Origin: JAQICJ01 sp041686345
GTDB taxonomy: Bacteria; Myxococcota_A; Polyangia; HGW-17
Length of the DNA stretch: 19,373 nt
Direction: 5' to 3'
Assembly (NCBI GenBank): GCA_041686345.1
Contig: JAWLEA010000055.1
Span: 1 to 19,373 of the forward strand
Both the position numbers and the translations under genes were made by a program. The notes beneath the pieces were generated by a model. It saw nothing but the letters and a program-made list of their open reading frames with translations. It did not search any database and was not told where the DNA came from. Positions 1-7,300 of the stretch are shown piece after piece. How positions within the stretch are numbered: the stretch's first letter is position 1; every line of letters begins with the position of its first letter.

Positions 1-22
1 TGTAGATGATTTGTATCCTTTG

Positions 23-97
23 TCGGAGCGAGAGGATTTGAACCTCCGACCCCTTGACCCCCAGTCAAGTGCGCTAACCAGACTGCGCTACGCTCCG
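23..97 (-). tRNA. tRNA-Pro (anticodon GGG)
   Basis: Read on the minus strand the segment folds as a cloverleaf. The 7-bp acceptor stem is CGGAGCG/CGCTCCG with discriminator A. The anticodon stem is CTTGA/TCAAG around a CTGGGGG loop, giving anticodon GGG, which reads CCC and CCU proline codons. The T arm contains GGTTCAAATCC. The first base C is typical of tRNA-Pro. CCA is not encoded, since the discriminator is followed by CA rather than CCA. It lies 31 bases after the stop of the MerR-like gene on the same strand and may be cotranscribed with ihfA and that gene, as in Geobacter relatives. Confidence 0.96.
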
Positions 98-128
98 ATA
101 TATTTTTTAGAATAACCAGAAAACCGAT

Positions 129-533
129 TTAAAGAATTTCTTTCTGGTTGATTCTATCAAGTTGCTCCGAAATGATTCGGCTGATTTGAGCAGATTCATT
201 TTTGGCTGCGACAACTGTATTTTGATTTTTGACAACTCCCTTGGCTGCTGATTTTTCCAAGTCGTCACGAGTTGAAGCCGATTTAATACCATTGCTTTCA
301 TGAAATTTCAACCTTCTTTTTGCACCTTTTAGGGTGAACCCTTCTTGATAAAGAAAACGCTTGATTAACAAGCCTTTTTTTACCACTTCTTCAGAAAAAA
401 GATTGTCTTCCATATCCGGTGAAAAGCCGATTTCAGAAAACTCTTCCAGCCAAAACTGGATAATGTGTTCTTCAACATCCAGTTTTTTACTTAAATCTGT
501 CAAGGCATATTTGTTAGACTTGTTTTTATTCAT
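129..533 (-). CDS. MerR-like transcriptional regulator downstream of ihfA
   Basis: This 134-residue protein starts with a MerR-type winged helix-turn-helix. A helix-turn-helix lies at about residues 9-32, with the I-x-F-W-x-E-x-F pattern at 24-32. It is followed by F-x-x-E-x-V (46-51) and the family-typical stretch I-K-R-F-L-Y-x-E-G-F-T-L-K-G-A-K-R-R-L at 57-75. The C-terminal half is polar, probably coiled and dimer-forming, and shows no obvious metal or drug-sensing motif. The start ATG has AAGGA about 10 bases upstream. In Geobacter and relatives a MerR protein of this size lies between ihfA and tRNA-Pro, exactly as here, and its target is not known to me. The family call is solid; the regulon is not inferable. 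Confidence 0.85.
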   Translation of the reverse strand: MNKNKSNKYALTDLSKKLDVEEHIIQFWLEEFSEIGFSPDMEDNLFSEEVVKKGLLIKRFLYQEGFTLKGAKRRLKFHESNGIKSASTRDDLEKSAAKGVVKNQNTVVAAKNESAQISRIISEQLDRINQKEIL

Positions 534-696
534 GAGCTCATCCTTAATGGGGGAAGAATTTTAAAAAAACCAAATCTGCCCGGACCATAATTATTCAGGA
601 ATGAATCAGAAGAAATCTGAATGAAACTTACTTGTGTTAAAGCTCCATGCAAAAGTAAAGTTGGAGTTGGAATTGTTGGAATTATTCAACACCAGA

Positions 697-975
697 TTAT
701 TTGTTTATCTTTTCTTTGAGCACCTGAGATGGTCTGAAAGTTAAAACGCGTCGGGCACTGATAGTAATGCTGTCACCGGTTTTGGGGTTTCTGCCTGGTC
801 TTGACTTTTTGTCTCTGAGAATGAAATTGCCAAAACCACTTATTTTGATATTTTCCCCATCACTCAGGGTATTTTTCATGGTTCCCAGCACCGCTTCAAC
901 CATTTGTCCTGCTTCTTTTTTTGATAAACCAGTTACTTTTTCATATACTTTTTCTATTACGTCAGCTTTTGTCAT
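697..975 (-). CDS. ihfA: Integration host factor alpha subunit
   Basis: This 92-residue nucleoid protein belongs to the HU/IHF family. It bends DNA and acts in recombination, transcription and chromosome architecture, normally as a heterodimer with IhfB. Diagnostic parts are SGFGNF (46-51), the beta-arm sequence G-R-N-P-K-T-G (61-67) with the intercalating proline at 64, and ARRVLTFRPSQVLK (74-87). RDKKSRPGRNPKTG matches IhfA rather than HU. Length is typical. The ATG has GAGGT six bases upstream. It sits upstream of the merR-like gene with a 163-base gap. pheT, normally its upstream neighbour in this cluster, is missing; instead there is a 331-base gap with its own promoter candidate. Confidence 0.94.
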   Translation of the reverse strand: MTKADVIEKVYEKVTGLSKKEAGQMVEAVLGTMKNTLSDGENIKISGFGNFILRDKKSRPGRNPKTGDSITISARRVLTFRPSQVLKEKINK

Positions 976-1036
976 TATGACCTCATTGGTTCTGTCTGGA
1001 ATAATCTAATCTGAATGGAATATGGGCTGAGACTGA

Positions 1037-1065
1037 ACAATACGTAACGACACTTCTATCGCCAA
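1037..1065 (-). promoter_or_regulatory. Candidate sigma-70 promoter for ihfA
   Basis: On the minus strand TTGGCG (1065-1060) and TATTGT (1042-1037) are separated by 17 bases. This would start transcription near 1030, about 55 bases upstream of the ihfA start codon. It fits the loss of the usual upstream pheST genes, because ihfA then needs its own promoter. The call rests on pattern match only. Confidence 0.45.
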
Positions 1066-1255
1066 CTATCTGTCCAGAAATTATCAAACGGCAAAACTTT
1101 CTAATTTAAAATAATATTTGCCGAAAGTTTGAACCCGGTCTATTTGAAAAACTGATTGTCAGATAAAACCAAATCAACCAGTAGTTTCTAACAGAACGTT
1201 TTCTTTTCTCAAACCAATACCACTCTTAATGACCAGAATATTAATATTGATTATT

Positions 1256-1305
1256 AAAATTCAAAAAATAGTTAAACCTTGTTTGAATTTTTACTGCAAA
1301 TGCAG
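1256..1305 (-). terminator. Possible AT-rich terminator after rplT
   Basis: Immediately downstream of the rplT stop (minus strand) comes CTGCATTTGCAG (1305-1294). It is followed by a perfect 10-bp inverted repeat, AAAATTCAAA/TTTGAATTTT (1291-1282 with 1265-1256), around a 16-base loop. The stems are AT-rich and no long T tract follows, so this is a weak terminator candidate or only a 3'-end stabilising hairpin. Confidence 0.35.
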
Positions 1306-1307
1306 AA

Positions 1308-1655
1308 CTATTTTTTAACAAATTCTGTAATTGATTTAAAGATTGCAGGTTCGGTTACTGCAAGATCTGCAAGCATTTTCCGATTAAGGTCAACGCCCTT
1401 GACCTTAATTTTGTGGATAAGTCTACTGTAAGTCAATCCATTCAAACGGGAGGCAGCGTTAATTCTCTGAATCCACAATTTTCTCATATCACGTTTGCGC
1501 TGCTTACGACCTTTGTATGAGGCTGCCCAAGCTCTTCTTACCTGGACGACAGCTGATCTGAACAATTTGCCGCGCCCCATGAAATAACCTTTGGCAGCTT
1601 TCAGTACGCGTTTGTGCCTTCTATGTGTTTTGTATCCACCTTTTACTCGTGGCAT
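1308..1655 (-). CDS. rplT: 50S ribosomal protein bL20
   Basis: This 115-residue ribosomal protein L20 binds 23S rRNA early in large-subunit assembly, and in several bacteria represses its own operon. The N-terminus MPRVKGGYKTHRRHKRVLKAAKG continues into the typical Arg/Lys-rich helix (GRGKLFRSAVVQVRRAWAAS, then KGRKQRKRDMRKLWIQRINA). The globular C-terminal half contains L-N-G-L-T-Y-S-R-L-I and N-R-K-M-L-A-D-L-A-V. Length is normal. The start is set by the universal MPR N-terminus and AAGGAG about 8 bases upstream. It is 313 bases downstream of rpmI, although the two are usually almost adjacent. Confidence 0.98.
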   Translation of the reverse strand: MPRVKGGYKTHRRHKRVLKAAKGYFMGRGKLFRSAVVQVRRAWAASYKGRKQRKRDMRKLWIQRINAASRLNGLTYSRLIHKIKVKGVDLNRKMLADLAVTEPAIFKSITEFVKK

Positions 1656-1968
1656 ATCAAACTCCTTGAGGGAAATGATGTTATTAGCTCTATTACCGAA
1701 ATTGTTAAAAACAAAGAGATAATATTTATTACAGGTTCACTGCAAAATTCAAATTATATTATAAAACAAATCGTGAAGTGAAACTTAAGGTAAAATATGT
1801 AAAATTTCAACAATAATTTTGAAACAGGGACTACACGGCTCTGCCAAGTATGATAGATACTGTTTTGCAAATCACAGCAAAAGCCGGCAATACCCAATTT
1901 TATGGTTATTGTGAAATACTTTCAGTTATTTTAATTCCTGACTGACCGAATTAAAAAGCATGAAGTAT
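1656..1968. other. 313-base gap between rpmI and rplT
   Basis: The gap contains no convincing reading frame. It holds the rplT promoter candidate, and at its right edge a hairpin-forming repeat that includes the rpmI stop codon. It could also carry an L20-dependent regulatory leader, but I cannot recognise a known L20 leader structure by eye. Confidence 0.6.
1753..1782 (-). promoter_or_regulatory. Candidate promoter for rplT inside the rpmI-rplT gap
   Basis: On the minus strand TTCACT (1782-1777) and a consensus TATAAT (1758-1753) are spaced 18 bases apart. A second overlapping TATAAT lies at 1763-1758. Transcription would start near 1746, giving rplT a leader of about 90 bases. This would explain the unusual separation of rpmI and rplT. 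Evidence is the pattern match only. Confidence 0.4.
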
Positions 1969-1977
1969 TCAGGAATT
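1933..1977. repeat. 9-bp inverted repeat spanning the rpmI stop codon
   Basis: AATTCCTGA (1933-1941) and TCAGGAATT (1969-1977) are perfect inverted copies separated by 27 bases; the rpmI stop codon lies in the right arm. On the minus strand the hairpin is followed by AAAATAAC, not a T run, so it is not a standard intrinsic terminator. It may stabilise or process the rpmI 3' end. Confidence 0.5.
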
Positions 1978-2166
1978 GGGAAGAAGCTTTTCAATTGCTT
2001 TCTTATTTGTTTTATCAACGTAAGAAGCTTTTCTCAATTTCCTTTTCTTTTTTGTGGTTTTGGGAGAAAGAATATGACTTCTCTTGGCGTGATTAAATTT
2101 GATTTTACCGGATTTGGTTTTTTTAAATCTCTTTTTTGCGCCACTGTTTGTCTTCATCTTTGGCAT
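1969..2166 (-). CDS. rpmI: 50S ribosomal protein bL35
   Basis: This 65-residue protein begins MPKMKTNSGAKKRFKKTKSG, the classic L35 signature, and continues with K-R-S-H-I-L and a Lys/Arg-rich middle (KTTKKKRKLRKAS). Length matches the family at 64-66 residues. The frame remains open upstream to 2283, but the family N-terminus and AGGAG 8 bases before the ATG fix the start at 2166. It lies 135 bases downstream of the small basic gene and 313 bases upstream of rplT. The infC gene that usually precedes rpmI is absent. Confidence 0.97.
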   Translation of the reverse strand: MPKMKTNSGAKKRFKKTKSGKIKFNHAKRSHILSPKTTKKKRKLRKASYVDKTNKKAIEKLLPNS

Positions 2167-2301
2167 AAGATTCTCCTGTATAATAAAAACTCCAACCTTA
2201 ATCAAGTCCAAAGTTGAAGTTGTTTGGTTACACCAACAATTACAAATTGAATCAAGAGTGAAATCAATTTGAAAACTTGGCAATTAAGCTAAAACTGAAA
2301 A

Positions 2302-2469
2302 TCAATCTTTTTTGAGAACGGGAGCTTTCTTCCCAACCTCTCCGAATCCTTCGAAAAGTTCATCATATGAAAGGGTTGATTTAGCAGCCATTTTGTTTTT
2401 TCTGGTTCTGCCTGCTTTTCTTTTGCGTGCTTTTCTTTTGGCTTTAAGTTTTCTGGTTAAAGATGCCAT
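2302..2469 (-). CDS. Small basic protein of unknown function upstream of rpmI (55 residues)
   Basis: The ATG at 2469 has a full AGGAGG Shine-Dalgarno 8 bases upstream, the strongest in the window, and a TTGACA promoter element about 50 bases upstream. The predicted 55-residue protein starts MASLTRKLKAKRKARKRKAG. Residues 6-30 are almost entirely Lys, Arg, Ala, Gly, Asn and Thr. The C-terminal half is mixed, with S-x-x-E-L-F-like chemistry (Y-D-E-L-F-E-G-F-G). The basic N-terminus suggests RNA, ribosome or DNA binding, but I do not recognise a named family. It occupies the place before rpmI where infC normally lies, yet it is far too short and different to be IF-3. The reading frame and start are well supported; the function is unknown. 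Confidence 0.8.
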   Translation of the reverse strand: MASLTRKLKAKRKARKRKAGRTRKNKMAAKSTLSYDELFEGFGEVGKKAPVLKKD

Positions 2470-2494
2470 AATATAAACCTCCTAGGGAGAAGCT

Positions 2495-2523
2495 GAAATA
2501 GTAAATATATTTTAAACTGTCAA
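2495..2523 (-). promoter_or_regulatory. Promoter for the small basic gene - rpmI unit
   Basis: On the minus strand a perfect TTGACA (2523-2518) is followed after 17 bases by TATTTC (2500-2495). The spacer is AT-rich, so alternative -10 registers exist. It lies about 30 bases from the AGGAGG ribosome binding site and is back to back with the tRNA-Leu promoter. Confidence 0.6.
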
Positions 2524-2536
2524 GTAATTTTTTCAC

Positions 2537-2565
2537 TTGACTTTAATCGAAGAAACAAATAATTT
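2537..2565 (+). promoter_or_regulatory. Promoter for tRNA-Leu and the downstream membrane protein
   Basis: TTGACT (2537-2542) and TAATTT (2560-2565) are spaced exactly 17 bases apart. A GC-rich AGCGCTC follows, resembling a stable-RNA discriminator. The transcript would start near 2572. A leader hairpin ACCCG/CGGGT (2583-2599) lies just before the tRNA 5' end. Confidence 0.7.
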
Positions 2566-2610
2566 AGCGCTCAGACATTGAGACCCGATGATTGCGGGTT
2601 GATACTCCGC

Positions 2611-2695
2611 GCGGTCGTGGCGGAATTGGTAGACGCGCTAGATTCAGGTTCTAGTGGACATTATGTCTGTGAGAGTTCGAGTCTCTCCGACCGCA
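2611..2695 (+). tRNA. tRNA-Leu (anticodon CAG)
   Basis: An 85-base class II tRNA. The acceptor stem is GCGGTCG/CGACCGC with discriminator A. The D arm is GGCGGAATTGGTAGACGC, characteristic of tRNA-Leu. The anticodon stem CTAGA/TCTAG surrounds TTCAGGT, giving anticodon CAG for CUG codons. A long variable arm (TGGACATTATGTCTGTG) and a T loop containing GAGTTCGAGTCTC follow. The terminal A is removed from CCA: ACCT is encoded, so the last A must be added enzymatically. Confidence 0.97.
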
Positions 2696-2707
2696 CCTTC
2701 TCATAAA

Positions 2708-4354
2708 GTGAACTTACTGCATTCAACCATTTCATTTATCAAGCAAAAAACAGAAAGAAACACAATTGTCAAGGTTTTGTTTCCGGCACTGCCTGCAACT
2801 TTGGCAATTTTCATAATTTTTTCCTTTATTCCTGTATTATACCAGCGTTTTTACTATCCTCTGGATCTGGAATGGATGGAAAGTGGAATGTTAATCCACA
2901 TTCAACGTATTCTTGAGGGGAAACCTCTTTTCGTTAAACCAGGTGTCAACTTTATTCCCTTTGCTTATACACCTTTATATTATTATGTCACTTCCTTTTT
3001 CAGTCTTTTCTTCGGCCTTGATTATCAAATAGCACGTGCTGTTTCACTTTTTTCTCTGCTGGGAAGCTTTTTTTTCGCCTTTCTTATCTTCCGTAATTAC
3101 TACTTTTCCAAACAATTTCAGAAGAATCTCTTTTGCTTTGCCTCTGCTGTAATCTTTCTGGGACTGCTTTTGTCCAACTTTATTTTCAGCGGCAGTTGGC
3201 TGGATCTGGCCAGAGTAGATACTCTTTTTCTTTTTCTGCTTCTCTCTTCTTTTTATTTTACTGCTGAAAAAAAATCAATTTCCAGCGCAGTTATTTCCGG
3301 CTTTCTCATTTCAATGGCTTTCTGGACCAAGCAAACAGCTTTTCCCTATATTATCATTACTGGAGGCTGGCTGCTGGTAGTATCTCGACGCAGATTTGCC
3401 GCTTACACTGCTGTAGTAACTACCTTGTGCGGCCTTGGTGTATTATTATGGAATTCTTACTCTGACAACTGGCTCTGGTTCTACATCAGAAAGATTCATC
3501 AAAATCACTCTTTTAATGTGCATATTTTTTTTAAAACTTCCCCTTTGCAATTATTAAAAAGAGAATATTTATTATGGTTTTCCGGAATATCCTCTGGTGC
3601 TTTTATTATTTTTTTCAAAAAAGGCGCTCCTTTTTCAAAATTTATTTTCTGGTGGCTCATCTTGCTCACATCAATTTTTGTTTCATGTCTGGGAATGGCT
3701 ACTCAGTGGGCTCATACCAACGCCCTACTTCCCGGCATCTTCTTTCCTCCCCTGGTGATCCTGATTACATTGTTAAGTTCCCTTGAATACCTGAATCTAC
3801 CCACTGTCTTCCGAACGCGTCTAACTGAAACTCCCGCTTCCGGCTTGGCTTGCAAATTAAAATCTCAAATTTCAATTTGTCTGGTTTTACTCTCAATCAT
3901 GCTCTTATCAATTCATCTTCATGAACACTTTCCCGCTCAACAAAAATTATCACTAATTACCCCTGATCGGGAAGATTATTTCAAAGCAAAAGTTACTTTA
4001 AACAAATTACGCAGACTTCCCTCTCCCATTCTTGTTCCCTATCATCCCTGGTATGCAGTCCTGGCCGGCAGCAAAGCACATTTTCATCTTCACGCTTTAA
4101 ATGATATTACTGCTTCCGGCAAACCCTACCCTGAAGACTTGGTCAAAGCACTGAAAAACGGAAAATACAAATCCATCGTTTACGATCGCTACGGTTCCAT
4201 ATATCATAGGCAGATACCCGGAATGCTCAATTACTATAATCTGGATTACAAATTCGGGTCCAAATATGCCCCTGTTTTTTCCGGGAATCCCTGTGGGGCT
4301 AAATACATCTGGATTCGCAAAAATTTGACCAAAAACGTTCACAAAACTTATTAG
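2708..4354 (+). CDS. GT-C type multi-pass membrane protein (PMT/ArnT-like glycosyltransferase)
   Basis: From the GTG at 2708 the protein has 548 residues. There is an N-terminal membrane segment (VLFPALPATLAIFIIFSFIP), then a loop with D-L-E-W-M-E-S-G-M and Y-T-P-L-Y-Y, then many further hydrophobic segments (roughly ten in total), and a soluble C-terminal domain from about nucleotide 3950. An acidic D-x-E loop after the first membrane helix plus a Y-P/Y-T-P-L-Y motif is typical of GT-C enzymes of the protein mannosyltransferase/ArnT group, which transfer sugars from polyprenyl phosphates on the outer face of the inner membrane. Acceptor and sugar are unknown. The start is uncertain: the frame is open back into tRNA-Leu, and neither GTG 2708 nor TTG 2777 has a clear ribosome binding site. 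The TPR lipoprotein follows 31 bases later. Confidence 0.72.
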   Translation: MNLLHSTISFIKQKTERNTIVKVLFPALPATLAIFIIFSFIPVLYQRFYYPLDLEWMESGMLIHIQRILEGKPLFVKPGVNFIPFAYTPLYYYVTSFFSLFFGLDYQIARAVSLFSLLGSFFFAFLIFRNYYFSKQFQKNLFCFASAVIFLGLLLSNFIFSGSWLDLARVDTLFLFLLLSSFYFTAEKKSISSAVISGFLISMAFWTKQTAFPYIIITGGWLLVVSRRRFAAYTAVVTTLCGLGVLLWNSYSDNWLWFYIRKIHQNHSFNVHIFFKTSPLQLLKREYLLWFSGISSGAFIIFFKKGAPFSKFIFWWLILLTSIFVSCLGMATQWAHTNALLPGIFFPPLVILITLLSSLEYLNLPTVFRTRLTETPASGLACKLKSQISICLVLLSIMLLSIHLHEHFPAQQKLSLITPDREDYFKAKVTLNKLRRLPSPILVPYHPWYAVLAGSKAHFHLHALNDITASGKPYPEDLVKALKNGKYKSIVYDRYGSIYHRQIPGMLNYYNLDYKFGSKYAPVFSGNPCGAKYIWIRKNLTKNVHKTY

Positions 4355-4385
4355 TTCTGATTAGTTCCCGTTTCAGGAATCAAAT

Positions 4386-7300
4386 ATGAAAAACACAACA
4401 GTGAAATTTTTATTTCTAATGTTTTTCCCGGCTCTATCTTCCTGTAATTTTAATCCCGGGTCAAATTCAACCATCCCCGAAAGTGCAAAAAAATGCACTT
4501 TTTCCACCAGACTCAAAACCCGTATCGAAACCAATAAAAAAGTAAAATGCACCGAAATAGACGACCTGGCTTTGTTGGAATTCTCCAAAGGTCGTTCACT
4601 GTCAAACATCAACTCTTTTTACCGACAGAATAAATGCCTGAAAAAATCACAACTTGTTTCTTTTTTTTCAGCCCTGGAAGGAGAAATCAATGGAAATAAC
4701 CAAAAAGCAACAAACTCCTGGCTTAGCTTTCTGGAAAAGAATAATTCTCTAAACTCCATCCTCGATTGGCTAGCTTCTTTTCAACTCGATCGAATCAATA
4801 TTTCTAATCTTGAAACTGCCCAGAAAATAATTGATCTTTCCACTAATAATAATTATTTGCCAATAATTCCCATCGCTCTGAAAGCTTTCAAATTCTCTCA
4901 TAAAAAACCCTCAAAAAAATGGCTGCTTTCACATGGTATTTCTCCTTTTACTACCTGGCATCAATTGCAGCCTGTTTCAGGGAGAGCTCATTTTTTTGAA
5001 GAGATAAGTTCAATTACCAGTTTAAATCCCGACAAAACTCAGAAAGCCAAGTTTGGTAAAGAAAATTTTGAACCCCTGAACCATTATTTGATAACTCGCC
5101 GATTTTGCAACAGAACTAAAAACATTACCGTTGCTTTTCAAACTCAAGGACCTGTTCAAATCTCAATTGACAATCAGATAATTATTGCCACATCTGGGCG
5201 AAAATATACTGAAAACGGAGCAACTGTTGAAACCCTGAAGATCGATCCCGGTTGTCATCAGGTTGCTTTCAGATTTGTTCCCACCCGGAATTCCAATCAG
5301 ATCTTTCTGAGTCTGACTGAAACAAAACCGAAAAAACACGATCCCGGCCTTTTCAAACACCTTTCAAGCCCAAATTGCACAGCAACAGCCAATCATTTCT
5401 ACCGAAAACTGACTCAGGTAAGTCGGGAACTCAGCAGTCACAACTTCTATCGTACTCGCCTTGAAATTGATGCCCTGCAAAATATCTCCACCAGAAATAA
5501 TTTTGTAAAAAAGCTAAGCTATCTTGCTCTACAGGATGATCCAACCCTCCCATCCATTTCTTATGAACAAAAACTACTGAATCTGGAAGCAGGATCCGAT
5601 TTATTCCCCTGGTTAAAATGCCAGATAGCCCAAACCTCCCGTCAAAACAACAAATTAAACAAAGCTGCAAAAAATCTTAAGCAATGCTTCAGCGAATGTT
5701 GTTTACTTGAGAAGGTAGAATTACTTAAAAAAAATCAGGATTACCAAAAAGCCTGGGAACAGATGCTTCTCCTTCTGGAAAAAGTGGATAATAATGCAGC
5801 TTATTATAAACTGGCAGCTGAACTCTCTCATAAAATTGGCAATTCGGGACAACAATTTAAATGGTTAAGAGAGGCTGCTTCCATAAATCCCTCCCGCTAT
5901 CCTGCTCTGGCAGATTTTTTTCTTAGTCTCGACCAGACAGACAAAGCCAGAAAAAACTTGCTTCATAATTATCCCCACCTCAAAACAACTGTCGCCGGCC
6001 GCAAACTTCTTTACAAGATTTTGCTCAAAGAAGATAAATTGGCAGAAGCGCTGAAAATCCAAAAAAAAATCTACCGGCAAAAATCCGATTACCAGAACGA
6101 AGTCCTCAAATTGGCAGATCACTACTTTCTTCTTGATCAAAAAGAAAAAGCTTTTAACCTCCTGAAATCTCATCTCATAAAAAACCCGGATCATGCCAGG
6201 GTTTATCGTTTACTGGAGCTTCATAACCGGCTTCCTTTTACTTTCGGTCCTGAAACACAAGAATTAATCAATAAATTTTATAAATCAGAACCGGGTTCCC
6301 CTCATTATGCCCGCTTTATTTTTAAATGCAGAAAAATCCATCTCTTCGAAGAAGGAACAGGTTTCATCTTGGTAAAAAAAGCCATTAAAATTAACAGTGA
6401 ACATGCAATAAAAGTTCTGGGGGAAATCTCAATTCCCGAAAACGCCTACCTTCTGCGCCTGGAAACTTTGAAAAAAAACAACGACACCTATTATCCCCTG
6501 GCTACTTTGTATCAAAATACTTTTACTCTGAAAAGACTGGAAAAAGGCAATGTAATCCTGCTTGAATATATTCTTCCCTTGGCCGAAAATACCAATTCAA
6601 AACACTTTGCCGATAAAATATTTTCCTTCAATCACAGCCATTTACCTACAACTTACTCCTGTTATGAAATAGAAATGCCCTCTCATTTCAAATTCAACTT
6701 CGAAAAGGGAGCCGGAGTGCCGGGACCTGAAATTCAAAAAAAAGGAAAGAGTGTTTCCTACACATTCAAAATGTGGGATCTAAAACCCAAGGTACGGGAA
6801 AGGTTCATGCTGCGTTACCTCAAAAAAGAAAACTACCTGAAAACCTTCACTAATCTTAGTCCAAGGAAATATGCTCAGCAAATAAAACAACAATTGCCCT
6901 GGACTGATAACGGCAGTTATGAATTGAAAAAAATAACTGAAAAACTATGTAAGAAACAAAAAAACAAAAGGTGCATAAACAATATATTTCGATGGGTACA
7001 AACTAATATTGAACAAGATTTTTCACAAACGGATCCTCTCAAAATTTTTCATGAGAGAAAGGGTTCCAGAGCTTTTTTGCTTCATGAAATGTTCAAATAC
7101 CTGCCATTGAAATCTACTCTGGTTTTTGCTGTGAATAACAGATTGGTTTCCGGCAAATTCACCTATCTTCCTTTTGAGCATTTCAAATATGCTCTGGTAA
7201 AGGTCGGCCAAGACACTTATATTGATCCTCGATACAATTATAATCCACCGGGAAAAATAGTCCCTGCTCTTTCCAATTCACTTGCCTGGTCTCCCGGAAA

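Larger units (their letters stand above)
976..1307. other. Non-coding gap where pheS-pheT would be expected
   Basis: I see no reading frame with a credible ribosome binding site and no recognisable remnant of phenylalanyl-tRNA synthetase here. The gap contains the ihfA promoter candidate on its left side. On its right side, just past the rplT stop, are two inverted repeats: CTGCAAATGCAG at 1294-1305 and a 10-bp AT-rich pair at 1256-1265/1282-1291. Confidence 0.7.

Noticed and set aside
2167..2283. N-terminal extension of the L35 frame
   Set aside because: The L35 family starts MPKMKT and the AGGAG site is placed for that ATG; the upstream residues are a non-coding translation.
2654..2707. 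ATG start for the GT-C membrane protein inside tRNA-Leu
   Set aside because: The ATG lies in the variable arm of the tRNA and the first residues are a translation of the tRNA T arm, so this cannot be the natural start.
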